Source: Streptomyces sp. NRRL WC-3742
GTDB lineage: Bacteria > Actinomycetota > Actinomycetes > Streptomycetales > Streptomycetaceae
DNA length: 17,624 nucleotides
Assembly (NCBI RefSeq): GCF_000720635.1
Contig: NZ_JOCF01000109.1
Coordinates: forward strand, 1-17,624
Reading direction: 5' to 3'
This document shows positions 8,337 through 14,763 of the stretch, piece by piece. The translations under genes and the position numbers were made by a program. The notes below the pieces were generated by a model. The model was not told where the DNA came from and did no database searches. It worked only from the letters and a program-made list of their open reading frames with translations. Each line of letters opens with the position of its first letter. Position 1 is the first letter of the stretch.

Positions 8337-8369
8337 TAGTTGACACAGCAAAACTGTACCAGCTAAGTT
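8337..8369 (+). promoter_or_regulatory. Transfer-operon promoter with overlapping repressor dyad
   Basis: A perfect -35 TTGACA (8340-8345) is followed after 18 bases by TAAGTT (8364-8369), an acceptable -10 (TAnnnT). This is unusually close to the vegetative consensus for Streptomyces. An imperfect 29-bp dyad (8337-8365) is centred in the spacer: inner arms ACAG-CAAAA-CTGT (8345-8357) are perfect, with outer matches TAG/CTA and TG/CA. A repressor bound there would cover both boxes, as expected for a GntR-controlled tra promoter. Confidence 0.7.
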
Positions 8370-8383
8370 GGCTAAGCCGACAA

Positions 8384-8444
8384 GGCCCGAAGGGGCCGAG
8401 AACGCAAAAGGGCCCCAGGCCGGTGCTCGCTACACCGTCCTGGG
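8384..8444 (+). promoter_or_regulatory. Structured 5' leader with competing hairpins
   Basis: Starting about 15 bases after the -10, GGCCC (8384-8388) can pair with GGGCC (8393-8397). GGGGCC (8392-8397) can instead pair with GGCCCC (8411-8416), excluding the first. A third hairpin pairs CCCAGG (8414-8419) with CCTGGG (8439-8444), plus an inner GGTG/CACC, and competes with the second. This may be an attenuator or an RNA-stability element. No U-tract is seen. Confidence 0.35.
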
Positions 8445-8480
8445 ACCACTTCGAATCGAACTCTCGTGGGAGTGATCCGC

Positions 8481-8780
8481 ATGTACATCATGACCGATTC
8501 GGTGGGGGCGGGACGCAGTGTTCCCGTCGCCAAGAAGCCGGCCGCCAGCTGCATCGCCGAGCTGCAGGGCCAGTACGACGGCGAGGTGCTCGCCCTGGTG
8601 GTGCGCGACCTCGAGCCCGTCGACCCGAAGGCTGGCGAGGGCGCCGTGAGCACGGTCGTCGCCGAGGTCTGGAAGCAGGCCGAGGAGCACCTCAAGAGCG
8701 GCCGCACCGGCTGGGCGCACCTGTCGTGGTTCGTCCAGAGCGCCATCGCCCAGTTCGCCGCACAGACGGCGGGGTGCTGA
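8481..8780 (+). CDS. Small 99-aa protein, first gene of the transfer operon
   Basis: Starts at ATG 8481 with GGGAG 9 bases upstream; an upstream GTG (8466) lacks one. The 99-residue product has a predicted beta/alpha core: SCIAELQGQYDGEVLALVVRDLEPVD, then EGAVSTVVAEVWKQAEEHLK, then a hydrophobic C-terminal helix (LSWFVQSAIAQFAAQ). No signal peptide or known domain is recognised. It is probably cytoplasmic. Its position, first after the GntR-controlled promoter, suggests a regulatory or structural role in transfer. That role is inferred from location only. Confidence 0.75.
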   Translation: MYIMTDSVGAGRSVPVAKKPAASCIAELQGQYDGEVLALVVRDLEPVDPKAGEGAVSTVVAEVWKQAEEHLKSGRTGWAHLSWFVQSAIAQFAAQTAGC

Positions 8781-8782
8781 CC

Positions 8783-8914
8783 GTGGTTGACATCACGACT
8801 GCTGCCGCGCCGGCGCCGGTTCCGCCCATTGACTCCAAGCAGATCGCCGACGCGGCCAAGGCCGCCGGTCGCCTGCTCGCCGGCCTGCTCGGCCGGAAGG
8901 GCGGTCGATCGTGA
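8783..8914 (+). CDS. Tiny 43-aa protein in the transfer operon
   Basis: Starts at GTG 8783, two bases after the previous stop, with GGCGGGG upstream; too short to be certain on length alone. The product is Ala/Pro-rich at the N-terminus and then contains an amphipathic or hydrophobic helix, KQIADAAKAAGRLLAGLLGR, with a basic end (KGGRS). It could be a small membrane-associated peptide. Its stop overlaps the next start (GTGA), which supports translation as part of a coupled chain. Confidence 0.6.
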   Translation: MVDITTAAAPAPVPPIDSKQIADAAKAAGRLLAGLLGRKGGRS

Positions 8915-9066
8915 GCGCCGACAACGCGAGCCAGCTGGCCGCCGCTCAGGCCGCCGCCGCTGCTGCCGCTGCCGCCGCTCAGGCGGCCGAGGCCATCCGT
9001 CGCCAGGCCGAGGAGCAGCTGCAGCGCCACGGGCAGACCATGGTCCGGCTGGGGGGTGGTCGCTGA
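8911..9066 (+). CDS. Tiny 51-aa Ala/Gln-rich helical protein
   Basis: Starts at GTG 8911, overlapping the previous stop by 4 bases, and ends in a TGATG junction with the next gene. The product is one long predicted helix, almost all Ala and Gln in its first half, then EAIRRQAEEQLQRHGQTMVR. It is likely a coiled-coil oligomerisation peptide. No known family is recognised. Coupling at both ends is the main evidence. Confidence 0.6.
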   Translation: MSADNASQLAAAQAAAAAAAAAAQAAEAIRRQAEEQLQRHGQTMVRLGGGR

Positions 9067-9326
9067 TGGGACGAGTCGCCGCGTTCCTCGGCTTCGGCTC
9101 CAGCAGCTCCTCCAGCGGTACGAATACCCGGACCGGCGGAAGCTCGTCGAAGGGCTGGCACTCGTCGGCGCCGCTGCCCGGCGGGCGCGAGGTCCACCCG
9201 GCGCCAGCGGCGACCGACCGGTTCGGCCGCCGGGTGGCCTCGCCGGACCCGTACGTCCAGCCCGACCAGACGCACGTCGTCCGCAACTTCGGCCGCCCGT
9301 ACCGCCAGGACGGGGGTGCGCGGTGA
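9066..9326 (+). CDS. Small 86-aa Ser/Gly-rich protein
   Basis: Starts at ATG 9066 in a TGATG stop-start overlap and ends in a GTGA overlap with the next ORF. The 86-residue product has a short hydrophobic start (MGRVAAFLGFG), a Ser/Thr/Gly-rich spacer and a more ordered C-terminus rich in Tyr, Arg, Pro and Asn (DPYVQPDQTHVVRNFGRPYR). It is mostly disordered by eye. No family is recognised. It could bind DNA or a partner through its basic tail, but nothing in the sequence proves this. Confidence 0.6.
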   Translation: MGRVAAFLGFGSSSSSSGTNTRTGGSSSKGWHSSAPLPGGREVHPAPAATDRFGRRVASPDPYVQPDQTHVVRNFGRPYRQDGGAR

Positions 9327-9427
9327 CGGTCACCCACATCTGCCGCAGCTACGCCGGTGGCGGCACGCCGACCCCGGCGCCGTCGAAGCCCGCGAAGGCC
9401 GGCGGCGGTTCCAGCTCCGGCAAGTAG
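9323..9427 (+). CDS. Tiny 34-aa protein ending the coupled small-ORF chain
   Basis: Starts at GTG 9323 (GTGA overlap) and ends at TAG 9427. The product is MTVTHICRSYAGGG followed by a Thr/Pro/Lys/Gly-rich tail with SSSGK at the end. It has one Cys and no visible domain. It is the fifth in a chain of short coupled ORFs and is the least certain to encode a stable protein. Confidence 0.45.
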   Translation: MTVTHICRSYAGGGTPTPAPSKPAKAGGGSSSGK

Positions 9428-9484
9428 CCCCTCCCCTCCCTTCTCCTCCCTGTTCCGCAGTACGGCTTCCCGCCGCCTGCCACC

Positions 9485-9520
9485 GGCACCGTCCTGGCAT
9501 GCACATGCCTGGACGGCGCC
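9485..9520 (+). terminator. Long hairpin between small ORFs and the 207-aa gene
   Basis: Two 17-nt arms (9485-9501, 9504-9520) pair at 15 of 17 positions around a CA loop, with an inner perfect GGCATG/CATGCC. There is no U-tract. It may partly terminate the small-ORF transcript or protect an mRNA end. A second 12-bp palindrome, GGCGGGCCCGCC, lies at 9532-9543. Confidence 0.5.
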
Positions 9521-9588
9521 GGGAGTGGTGCGGCGGGCCCGCCAGGGCCCCGCCACCAACCACGTTCCACCACGTCCAGGAGGACACC

Positions 9589-10212
9589 GTGACCAGCACC
9601 CTCACCCGCCGCCCGGCCTCCACACCGACCGTCGGCGCCGCCGCGCTCGCCCGGCACATCGCCCGCGTCACCACCGCGGCTGCCCCGCGGTCCTGGACCG
9701 AGAGCAGCGCCGAGCAGCGGTTCGCCGCCGAGCTGGCCGCACTGACCGGCACCGACGCCGGGATGTGGTTGGAGGGCGAGTACGCCGGCAACGAGACCCG
9801 CCGCCGCCTGCTCGCCCAGAGCGCCGACGCCATCGTGCGCACTGACAGCTCGATCGAGCTGATCCTCCCCGCCGAGGCGGGCGACGACTGGGCGGAGCTG
9901 GAGGCGGAGATCGCCAACGAGGCCGCCGCCGACGCCGCCCTCGAGGCCGCGACCGCCGCCCGGACCCGGGTCACCGCGAAGGCCGCCCGACGCGAGCTGG
10001 CCCGCGAGCACGCCCTCAAGCACTACACCGAACGGGAGCTCGCCGCGTTCGGCGACGACCCGCTGGACGCCTGGGGCAAGGACGTCCGGGACGTGGTCGA
10101 GGCGTGGTCGCCGTTCCGCGCCGACCGCTCCGGCCGGGACCCGCGCGGGTGCCACGTCGTCCGCTGCAGGGACGGTCTCCGCCGCTACCCCGACGGCAGC
10201 CTCGCGGACTAG
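9589..10212 (+). CDS. 207-aa acidic/alanine-rich protein of unknown function
   Basis: Starts at GTG 9589 with a clear AGGAGG ribosome-binding site; the frame upstream has no comparable site. The 207-residue product has a basic N-terminus (TSTLTRRPASTPTVG), a helical middle (SWTESSAEQRFAAELAALTG, then WAELEAEIANEAAADAALEA), a basic helix with AKAARRELAREHALKHYTER, and an ordered C-terminus DPLDAWGKDVRDVVEAWSPF followed by CHVVRCRDGLRRYPDGS with two Cys. No signal peptide or membrane segment is visible. I do not recognise the family. Its place between small tra-operon proteins and the membrane genes suggests a soluble accessory transfer role. Confidence 0.8.
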   Translation: MTSTLTRRPASTPTVGAAALARHIARVTTAAAPRSWTESSAEQRFAAELAALTGTDAGMWLEGEYAGNETRRRLLAQSADAIVRTDSSIELILPAEAGDDWAELEAEIANEAAADAALEAATAARTRVTAKAARRELAREHALKHYTERELAAFGDDPLDAWGKDVRDVVEAWSPFRADRSGRDPRGCHVVRCRDGLRRYPDGSLAD

Positions 10213-10421
10213 CCCGTCGGCACCGGCCCCGCTGCCAGCACCACCCCGTCGCCCACCCGGGCCCGCCCCGCCAGCCCCGACCGTGCGGCCGCCCGCAGTG
10301 GCGCCCGCACCGGTGAACCACCCGACACCACCGCGTGCCGCAGCCGGCCTTCCCCAGCCGGCGGCGGCACGGCCCCGCCCCGCGCCTGGCACACCCGTCG
10401 ACTCCCAAAGGGGGGAGCACC

Positions 10422-10649
10422 ATGCACCACCAGCACTTGATCCTCTACTTCTTCGCCGCCGCCACGGCCGTCCCGGCCCTGGTGCTGCTGCTCTGGTCCC
10501 TCAAGCAGCACCGCAGGAAGGCCGACGCCCGGGCCTCGTCCGAGGCCGAGGAGACCGGCGCCGCGCTCGGCCGCTGGAGCGCCCGGAACACCGACCCGGC
10601 CGCGTTCATGGCCGAGCGGATCCGGAAGGCGGCCAGCAGCGATGTCTGA
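10422..10649 (+). CDS. Small single-pass membrane protein (75 aa)
   Basis: Starts at ATG 10422 behind GGGGGAG. Residues about 6-26 (LILYFFAAATAVPALVLLLW) form one strong transmembrane helix. A basic flank (KQHRRKADAR) indicates N-out, C-in topology, with a soluble helical tail of about 45 residues. It overlaps the next gene by 8 bases. Small membrane proteins next to spread genes are typical of Streptomyces plasmids, so a Spd-like accessory role is likely but not shown. The 209 bases before it hold only Pro/Arg-coding shadow frames and no convincing gene. Confidence 0.75.
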   Translation: MHHQHLILYFFAAATAVPALVLLLWSLKQHRRKADARASSEAEETGAALGRWSARNTDPAAFMAERIRKAASSDV

Positions 10650-11454
10650 CACCACCACCGGAACGAACACGTTCGACCTGTTCGCCGCCACCGCCGGGAC
10701 GGGCGGTTCGGGCGGCATGGAGATCATCGACGCCGAGATCGTCGAGGACGACGCCCCGCCCGCCGGCGGGGCCGGACAGCCGCCGTACGGGGGACAGCGG
10801 ATCCACACCCCGCCGCCGCCCCCGCCGCCCGCCTCACCCGCCCCGCCGGCCGCCGAACCGGACTGGGCGCAGTACGCGGCCGCCGCCGCGGCCGCCGTGG
10901 CGGCCCACTACCAGGCCCCGCCGCCGCACGTGCCGGTCCCGCCGCAGTACACCTACCCCGACCCCGGGGCGGTGGTGCCGGTGGAGGTCGTGGCCCCCCA
11001 GCCCGTCCCGGTGGTGGTGGTCGCCCCGCCCGCGCCGCCCGAGCCGTTCTGGGACTTCTCCTGGCTGCAGCTGGGCGCCAACGCCACTGCCGCGGCCCTG
11101 GCCGCCGTCCCGGCCTGGCTGCTCCACAGCCACCTGCCGGTCATCACCGGCTCCTACGGCACCGATGCCGCCGCCGCCGTCGCGATCCTGTGGGGCGGCA
11201 GGCCCGCCCTGCGTTCCCTGGCCCTGGGCGGCGCCGCCTACTACGGCTGCGCCGCCTCTCACGCCGGCACCGCGACCACCGCCGCCGTCGAGCTGGTCGC
11301 CATCGTCCTGCCGCTCGCCGGCGCCAAGCGGGCGGAGGTCTCGCTGCTGCGCCGTACGGCGGTGTGGATCCCCATCCTGGCCGGCTGCCTGTCACTGCCG
11401 GCGCTCACCGACGCCATCACCTGGCTCACCACCGCATTCACCGGAGGACACTGA
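10642..11454 (+). CDS. Proline-rich multi-pass membrane protein, Spd-like
   Basis: The 270-aa product starts at ATG 10642, overlapping the previous gene by 8 bases. Residues 26-38 form an acidic motif (MEIIDAEIVEDDA). Residues 40-135 are extremely Pro/Ala-rich and contain PPYGGQ (47-52). The rest is membrane-embedded: helices at about 144-164, 174-188, 194-205 (weak), 213-228 and 238-257. This layout of disordered acidic/proline arm then membrane domain matches plasmid-spread (SpdB-type) proteins of Streptomyces conjugative elements, which with TraB allow DNA to cross septa in recipient hyphae. Assignment is by architecture and position. The arm may dock TraB or other tra proteins. Confidence 0.7.
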   Translation: MSDTTTGTNTFDLFAATAGTGGSGGMEIIDAEIVEDDAPPAGGAGQPPYGGQRIHTPPPPPPPASPAPPAAEPDWAQYAAAAAAAVAAHYQAPPPHVPVPPQYTYPDPGAVVPVEVVAPQPVPVVVVAPPAPPEPFWDFSWLQLGANATAAALAAVPAWLLHSHLPVITGSYGTDAAAAVAILWGGRPALRSLALGGAAYYGCAASHAGTATTAAVELVAIVLPLAGAKRAEVSLLRRTAVWIPILAGCLSLPALTDAITWLTTAFTGGH

Positions 11455-11456
11455 TC

Positions 11457-12026
11457 ATGGACGTCACCCTCGGCACCTACGCCGCTGTCTTCGGCCTGAC
11501 GGGCTGGCAGCTCGCCCGCACCTACGGCATCCCGATCCCGAAGATCGGCGGCAAGGGCGGCGGGGCCTACGGGCGCAGCGGCGCCGCCGACCACGCCAGC
11601 CTGATCCCCTACGCCATCGGCACCGGCTTCGGCGCGCTGTGCGGGCTGTGCGCCGGCGGCATCCTCGGCGCCCTGGGCTGGCTCGGCTACAAGGCATCCG
11701 CGTGGGGTGGGCAGCTGTCCCTGTGGTCCAGCACCGGCGCCGCGTCCACCGCCCAGTTCCACGGCGCCGACCCGGTGCCGGTCGGCGGCGGCGGCGCGCT
11801 GCTGCTGTTCGTCGTCGCCGTCGTGCTGGCCGGGGCCCGCAAGTCGGCCAAGGGCGCGGCCGGGGCTGGGGGCTCGGGCCTGGACAAGTGGAAGGTGCGG
11901 GCCGGCTTCGTCAACGGCGCCGCCCTGGCCGCGATCCCGCTGGTCACCTACTACGCCAACGAGGCGCTCTCCAACGGCGGCCAGGTCGTCCTTGACGCCC
12001 TGAACCACGTCGCCTCCTCCCGCTGA
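11457..12026 (+). CDS. Multi-pass membrane protein, Spd-like (189 aa)
   Basis: Starts at ATG 11457, two bases after the previous stop, with GGAGG upstream. The 189-residue product has hydrophobic segments at about 5-21, 51-77 (long, Gly-rich: GTGFGALCGLCAGGILGALG), 111-127 (GGGALLLFVVAVVLAGA) and 148-166. Gly/Lys-rich loops (KIGGKGGGAYGR; ARKSAKGAAGAGGSGLDKWK) lie between them. No enzymatic motif is present. It lies directly before the translocase gene and is probably an integral-membrane partner in transfer or spread. No specific family is recognised. Confidence 0.7.
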   Translation: MDVTLGTYAAVFGLTGWQLARTYGIPIPKIGGKGGGAYGRSGAADHASLIPYAIGTGFGALCGLCAGGILGALGWLGYKASAWGGQLSLWSSTGAASTAQFHGADPVPVGGGGALLLFVVAVVLAGARKSAKGAAGAGGSGLDKWKVRAGFVNGAALAAIPLVTYYANEALSNGGQVVLDALNHVASSR

Positions 12027-12063
12027 GACCGCCCACCGGACCCGAGAAGAGGGGCACCTGACC

Positions 12064-14475
12064 GTGAGCATCGACCTGCGCCTGGAGCCGGCCGAGGAGG
12101 AGATCCTCGAAGGCGAGCTGCTGGACGACGACGACCCGGGCCCGCGTCCGGCCGAGCCGGACCCGGCCGGTCCGCGCCCGTGGTGGCGCCGCCAGCTCGG
12201 GCACATCCCGGCCGGCCTGCGCGTGCTGGCCGCCGAGCGCTCGGCCTGGCTGTTCGTCACCGAGGACCACCTGAGCGACCGGGCGGTGGCCCTGCACATC
12301 CTCAACGACCGCCACCAGGTGTGGGAGCAGGGCCGCAACGCGGAGCACACCGCCCTGGCCGGGCGCGCCGCCCAGGAGATGGCCGCCGCCAAGGCATCGG
12401 GCGCCGCGGCCCAGGCCCAGGGCATCACCCCGGCCGGCCACACCGCGGCCCGCCGCGCCGAACTCGCCGCCCGTACCGCCGCCGCCCAGTGGGAGCAGAA
12501 GGCCGCCGCCGTGCTGGCCCTCACCTACACCGGGCACGCGCCGGTGCTCCCCGGGGAGATCACCCACCACCGGCGGCGCATGTCCCACCGGCGCCGGATC
12601 CGCCTGGCGCTCACCGTGCTGGGCACCTACGGCATCCCCGCCCTGTCCGGCGGCCCGCACACCCTCGCCGTGGAGTGCGCGGCCACCGGCGCGGCAGTGG
12701 CCCTGGCCGCCTGGGGCAAAAGCGTCCTGCCCCGGTGGCGCTCCGGCCGCCGCGCCGACCCCGACCTCGCCTACAAGCTGCCCGACGGCGGCCAGGTGAC
12801 CGCCCCGGCCGGACCGCAATGCGCCGACAACCAGGCGGCGGCCCCGGGCGGGGCCGCCGCCCCCGCCCCCGCAGCGTCGGCGGCGGGGGCCTGGCCGACC
12901 GGCGACGGCCGGCCGTTCCCGATCCACGGTGTCACCGACCCGGTCGCAGCTGCCGAGTGCGTGCGGCGGGCCCTGCTCGCCGAACGGGTGCCGCTCGCCC
13001 ACGTCGGTGAGCCGGTCCGGCACCCGTGGGGCTGGGAGGTGGTGGTGCGGGTGTTCGACGGTACGTCCGGCGACATCGGCGACAAGCTGGGCGGCCTGGA
13101 GACCAAGTTCGACGTCGGCGACGGCGACGTGATCCTCCAGCCCAACCGCAAGCGCACCGCCGAGGCCGTGCTGCGCATCGTCACCGGCGACCTCTTCGGC
13201 GCGATGCAGCCCCCGCCCTACCGGGCGCCGCACTCCGTCGACATCACCGACGCCGGGGTGTTCGGGATGAGCGCGGACGGAACCGACCTCTCGTTCTCCC
13301 TCGCCGAGCTGATGGGCGAGGTGATCGCCCGCTCCGGCGGCGGCAAGAGCACGCTCATCCGGGCGCTGCTCGACTGGACCACCGCCGCCGACAACGCCGT
13401 CACGGTGTTCCTTGACCCGTCCGGCGACGGGCCGGGGAAGTTCTCCGAGGCGGTCAAGCTCACCAGCACGAACCCGATTGAGATCGAGTTCGCGCTGCTC
13501 TCCCTCTACCGGCTCGCCGCCGGCCGCGCCCGCATCCGCCGCAAGCTCGGCATGGGCGACACCTGGCGGTGCACCCGCGAGCACCCGGCGATCATCGTCT
13601 TCGTCGACGAGTTCCCCAAGCTCACCAAGCGCAGCAAGCAGATCATCGCCGAGCTGATGCTGGTGGGCCGCAAGGAAGGCGTGTGGCTGATCTTCGCCGC
13701 GCAGGGCGCCACGAAGGAGCTACTGGGCTCCAACATCGCCCAGCACCCGGCGCTCAAGATCCTCGGCGCCTGCCGGGATGTCGACACCACCGGCGCCCTG
13801 GGCGGCGGCGCGATCGACTGGGGCTTCCTGCCGCACCGGCTCCAGCCCAAGTCCGGCGACAGCCTCAACGACCTCGCCAAGACGTACATCGTCGGCGCTC
13901 CCGGGGTCTCCGAGGACCCGATGCTCCACAAGTGGCACTACATCCCCGACGACGAGGGCGGCCGCCGCGCCGCCGAGCGCCTCGCCGCTGGCCTGGTCGA
14001 CGTCGACCAGGCGTCGATCCACGCGGCCCTCCACGCGCCCAACCCGCCCGGCCTCAAGTTCGCCGACGAGGACGAGTACCTCCACTACGTTCCGTGGCCG
14101 GAGCTGCTGGAGATGTGCGCCGAGGACGACGACGAGTACGGCCCCGACGACGGAGCCGAGGAAGAAGAGGCACCGGTCCCCGAGATCAGCGCGGTCCTCA
14201 TGGAGGCGTTCGACAAGGAGGAGGCCGACGCCCTCACCCTCACCCAGCTCCACCGGCACCTGATCGAGTACGACTCCGAGCGGTGGGACCGCTGGCACCA
14301 CAAGGACGAGCACGGGCTCCTGATGGAGATCGGCCGACACCTCGCCCTCGAGTTCCGCAAGGTCGGCATCAAGCTCTCCACCGAGCGCCTGGACGAGCTC
14401 GACGGCAGTCCCCGAGGCATCCGCCTCGCCTCGCTGCTCGCCGCAGTCAAAGCCGCCAGTGAAGACACAGAGTAG
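12064..14475 (+). CDS. TraB/FtsK-SpoIIIE-type conjugal DNA translocase
   Basis: In actinobacterial plasmids this ATPase alone pumps double-stranded DNA between cells, after recognising repeats at the clt locus. The 803-aa product starts at GTG 12064 (GAAGAGGGG upstream). N-terminal acidic motif EEEILEGELLDDDD (11-24) is followed by a helical Ala-rich region. Two possible membrane helices lie at about 182-195 and 200-220. The motor domain has Walker A ARSGGGKST (422-430, K428) and Walker B IIVFVDE (510-516), then KRSKQIIAELMLVGRKEGVWLIFAAQGATKE with a Q-rich switch typical of FtsK-like motors. An acidic spacer (about 685-703) precedes a C-terminal helical domain (706-803) in the place of the DNA-recognition winged helix. 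Overall identity to known TraB proteins cannot be judged here, so no symbol is assigned. Confidence 0.9.
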   Translation: MSIDLRLEPAEEEILEGELLDDDDPGPRPAEPDPAGPRPWWRRQLGHIPAGLRVLAAERSAWLFVTEDHLSDRAVALHILNDRHQVWEQGRNAEHTALAGRAAQEMAAAKASGAAAQAQGITPAGHTAARRAELAARTAAAQWEQKAAAVLALTYTGHAPVLPGEITHHRRRMSHRRRIRLALTVLGTYGIPALSGGPHTLAVECAATGAAVALAAWGKSVLPRWRSGRRADPDLAYKLPDGGQVTAPAGPQCADNQAAAPGGAAAPAPAASAAGAWPTGDGRPFPIHGVTDPVAAAECVRRALLAERVPLAHVGEPVRHPWGWEVVVRVFDGTSGDIGDKLGGLETKFDVGDGDVILQPNRKRTAEAVLRIVTGDLFGAMQPPPYRAPHSVDITDAGVFGMSADGTDLSFSLAELMGEVIARSGGGKSTLIRALLDWTTAADNAVTVFLDPSGDGPGKFSEAVKLTSTNPIEIEFALLSLYRLAAGRARIRRKLGMGDTWRCTREHPAIIVFVDEFPKLTKRSKQIIAELMLVGRKEGVWLIFAAQGATKELLGSNIAQHPALKILGACRDVDTTGALGGGAIDWGFLPHRLQPKSGDSLNDLAKTYIVGAPGVSEDPMLHKWHYIPDDEGGRRAAERLAAGLVDVDQASIHAALHAPNPPGLKFADEDEYLHYVPWPELLEMCAEDDDEYGPDDGAEEEEAPVPEISAVLMEAFDKEEADALTLTQLHRHLIEYDSERWDRWHHKDEHGLLMEIGRHLALEFRKVGIKLSTERLDELDGSPRGIRLASLLAAVKAASEDTE

Positions 14476-14483
14476 CCGTAGCT

Positions 14484-14580
14484 GATCACTGCGGGATCGG
14501 TCCGTCATCGGATCCCGATCAGCGGCGGATCGGCGGGGCATCGGCTGCCCCGCCGATCGTCCGCTGATCGTCCGCCGATC
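14484..14580. repeat. Array of 11-bp repeats headed by GATC, candidate clt/TRS locus
   Basis: GATC or CATC starts fall at exact 11-bp steps: 14484, 14495, 14506 (CATC), 14517, 14528 and 14539 (CATC). After a 16-bp step come 14555, 14566 and 14577. Later units read GATCGTCCGCT and GATCGTCCGCC. More GATCs lie at 14511, 14609, 14618 and 14623. The array starts 9 bases after the traB stop, where clt repeats lie in plasmids such as pSVH1. Eleven bp is one helical turn, so bound subunits would sit on one face. Confidence 0.75.
14517..14569. repeat. 53-nt inverted repeat within the GATC array
   Basis: Arms of 24 nt (14517-14540 and 14546-14569) match at 22 of 24 positions around a 5-nt loop, TCGGC. 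The GATC at 14517 pairs with that at 14566, and 14528 with 14555, so the iterons face each other. It could also serve as a transcription terminator, but no U-tract follows. Confidence 0.75.
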
Positions 14581-14638
14581 ACAAAACCGATTCTGACCTG
14601 GGGAAACCGATCCAGCCGATCAGATCCCCCGCACCCTG

Positions 14639-14675
14639 GGAAACGGCCCCGACACCCCGGATCGGGGCCGTTTCC
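14639..14675 (+). terminator. Hairpin terminator after traB
   Basis: GGAAACGGCCCCG (14639-14651) and CGGGGCCGTTTCC (14663-14675) form a perfect 13-bp stem with an 11-nt loop. The T-run lies within the 3' arm, a common form of Streptomyces terminator. It would end the traB transcript, so the next gene needs its own promoter or read-through. Confidence 0.75.
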
Positions 14676-14763
14676 GCGCCCTCGCCGCTCCCGGGCGCCA
14701 GCAGCCCGTCCCGATCGCCGCATTACCACGCAACGTCACCACGCGAGACAGGAGTCTCCCACC

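Noticed and set aside
8445..8475. A tRNA T-loop-like sequence (TTCGAATC forward, GTTCGATTC reverse)
   Set aside because: The flanking bases do not form the 5-bp T-stem, and no acceptor, D or anticodon arms could be laid out on either strand.
8318..8914. Long plus-strand frame beginning at ATG 8318 and ending with the 43-aa protein
   Set aside because: It would begin upstream of the tra promoter and run out of frame through the 99-aa gene. Only its last 44 codons, from GTG 8783, fit the coupled-gene pattern.
10213..10421. Possible small gene between the 207-aa protein and the 75-aa membrane protein
   Set aside because: All frames give Pro/Arg/Ala low complexity with no ribosome-binding site or coupled start; treated as non-coding spacer.
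10283..11995. A 570-codon plus-strand frame overlapping two membrane-protein genes
   Set aside because: Almost entirely Pro/Arg/Ser/Ala, no ribosome-binding site, and out of frame with two genes that have starts, coupling and membrane helices.
11944..13584. A 546-codon minus-strand frame opposite the translocase
   Set aside because: Antisense to the FtsK-like motor domain with intact Walker motifs; composition is that of a shadow frame.
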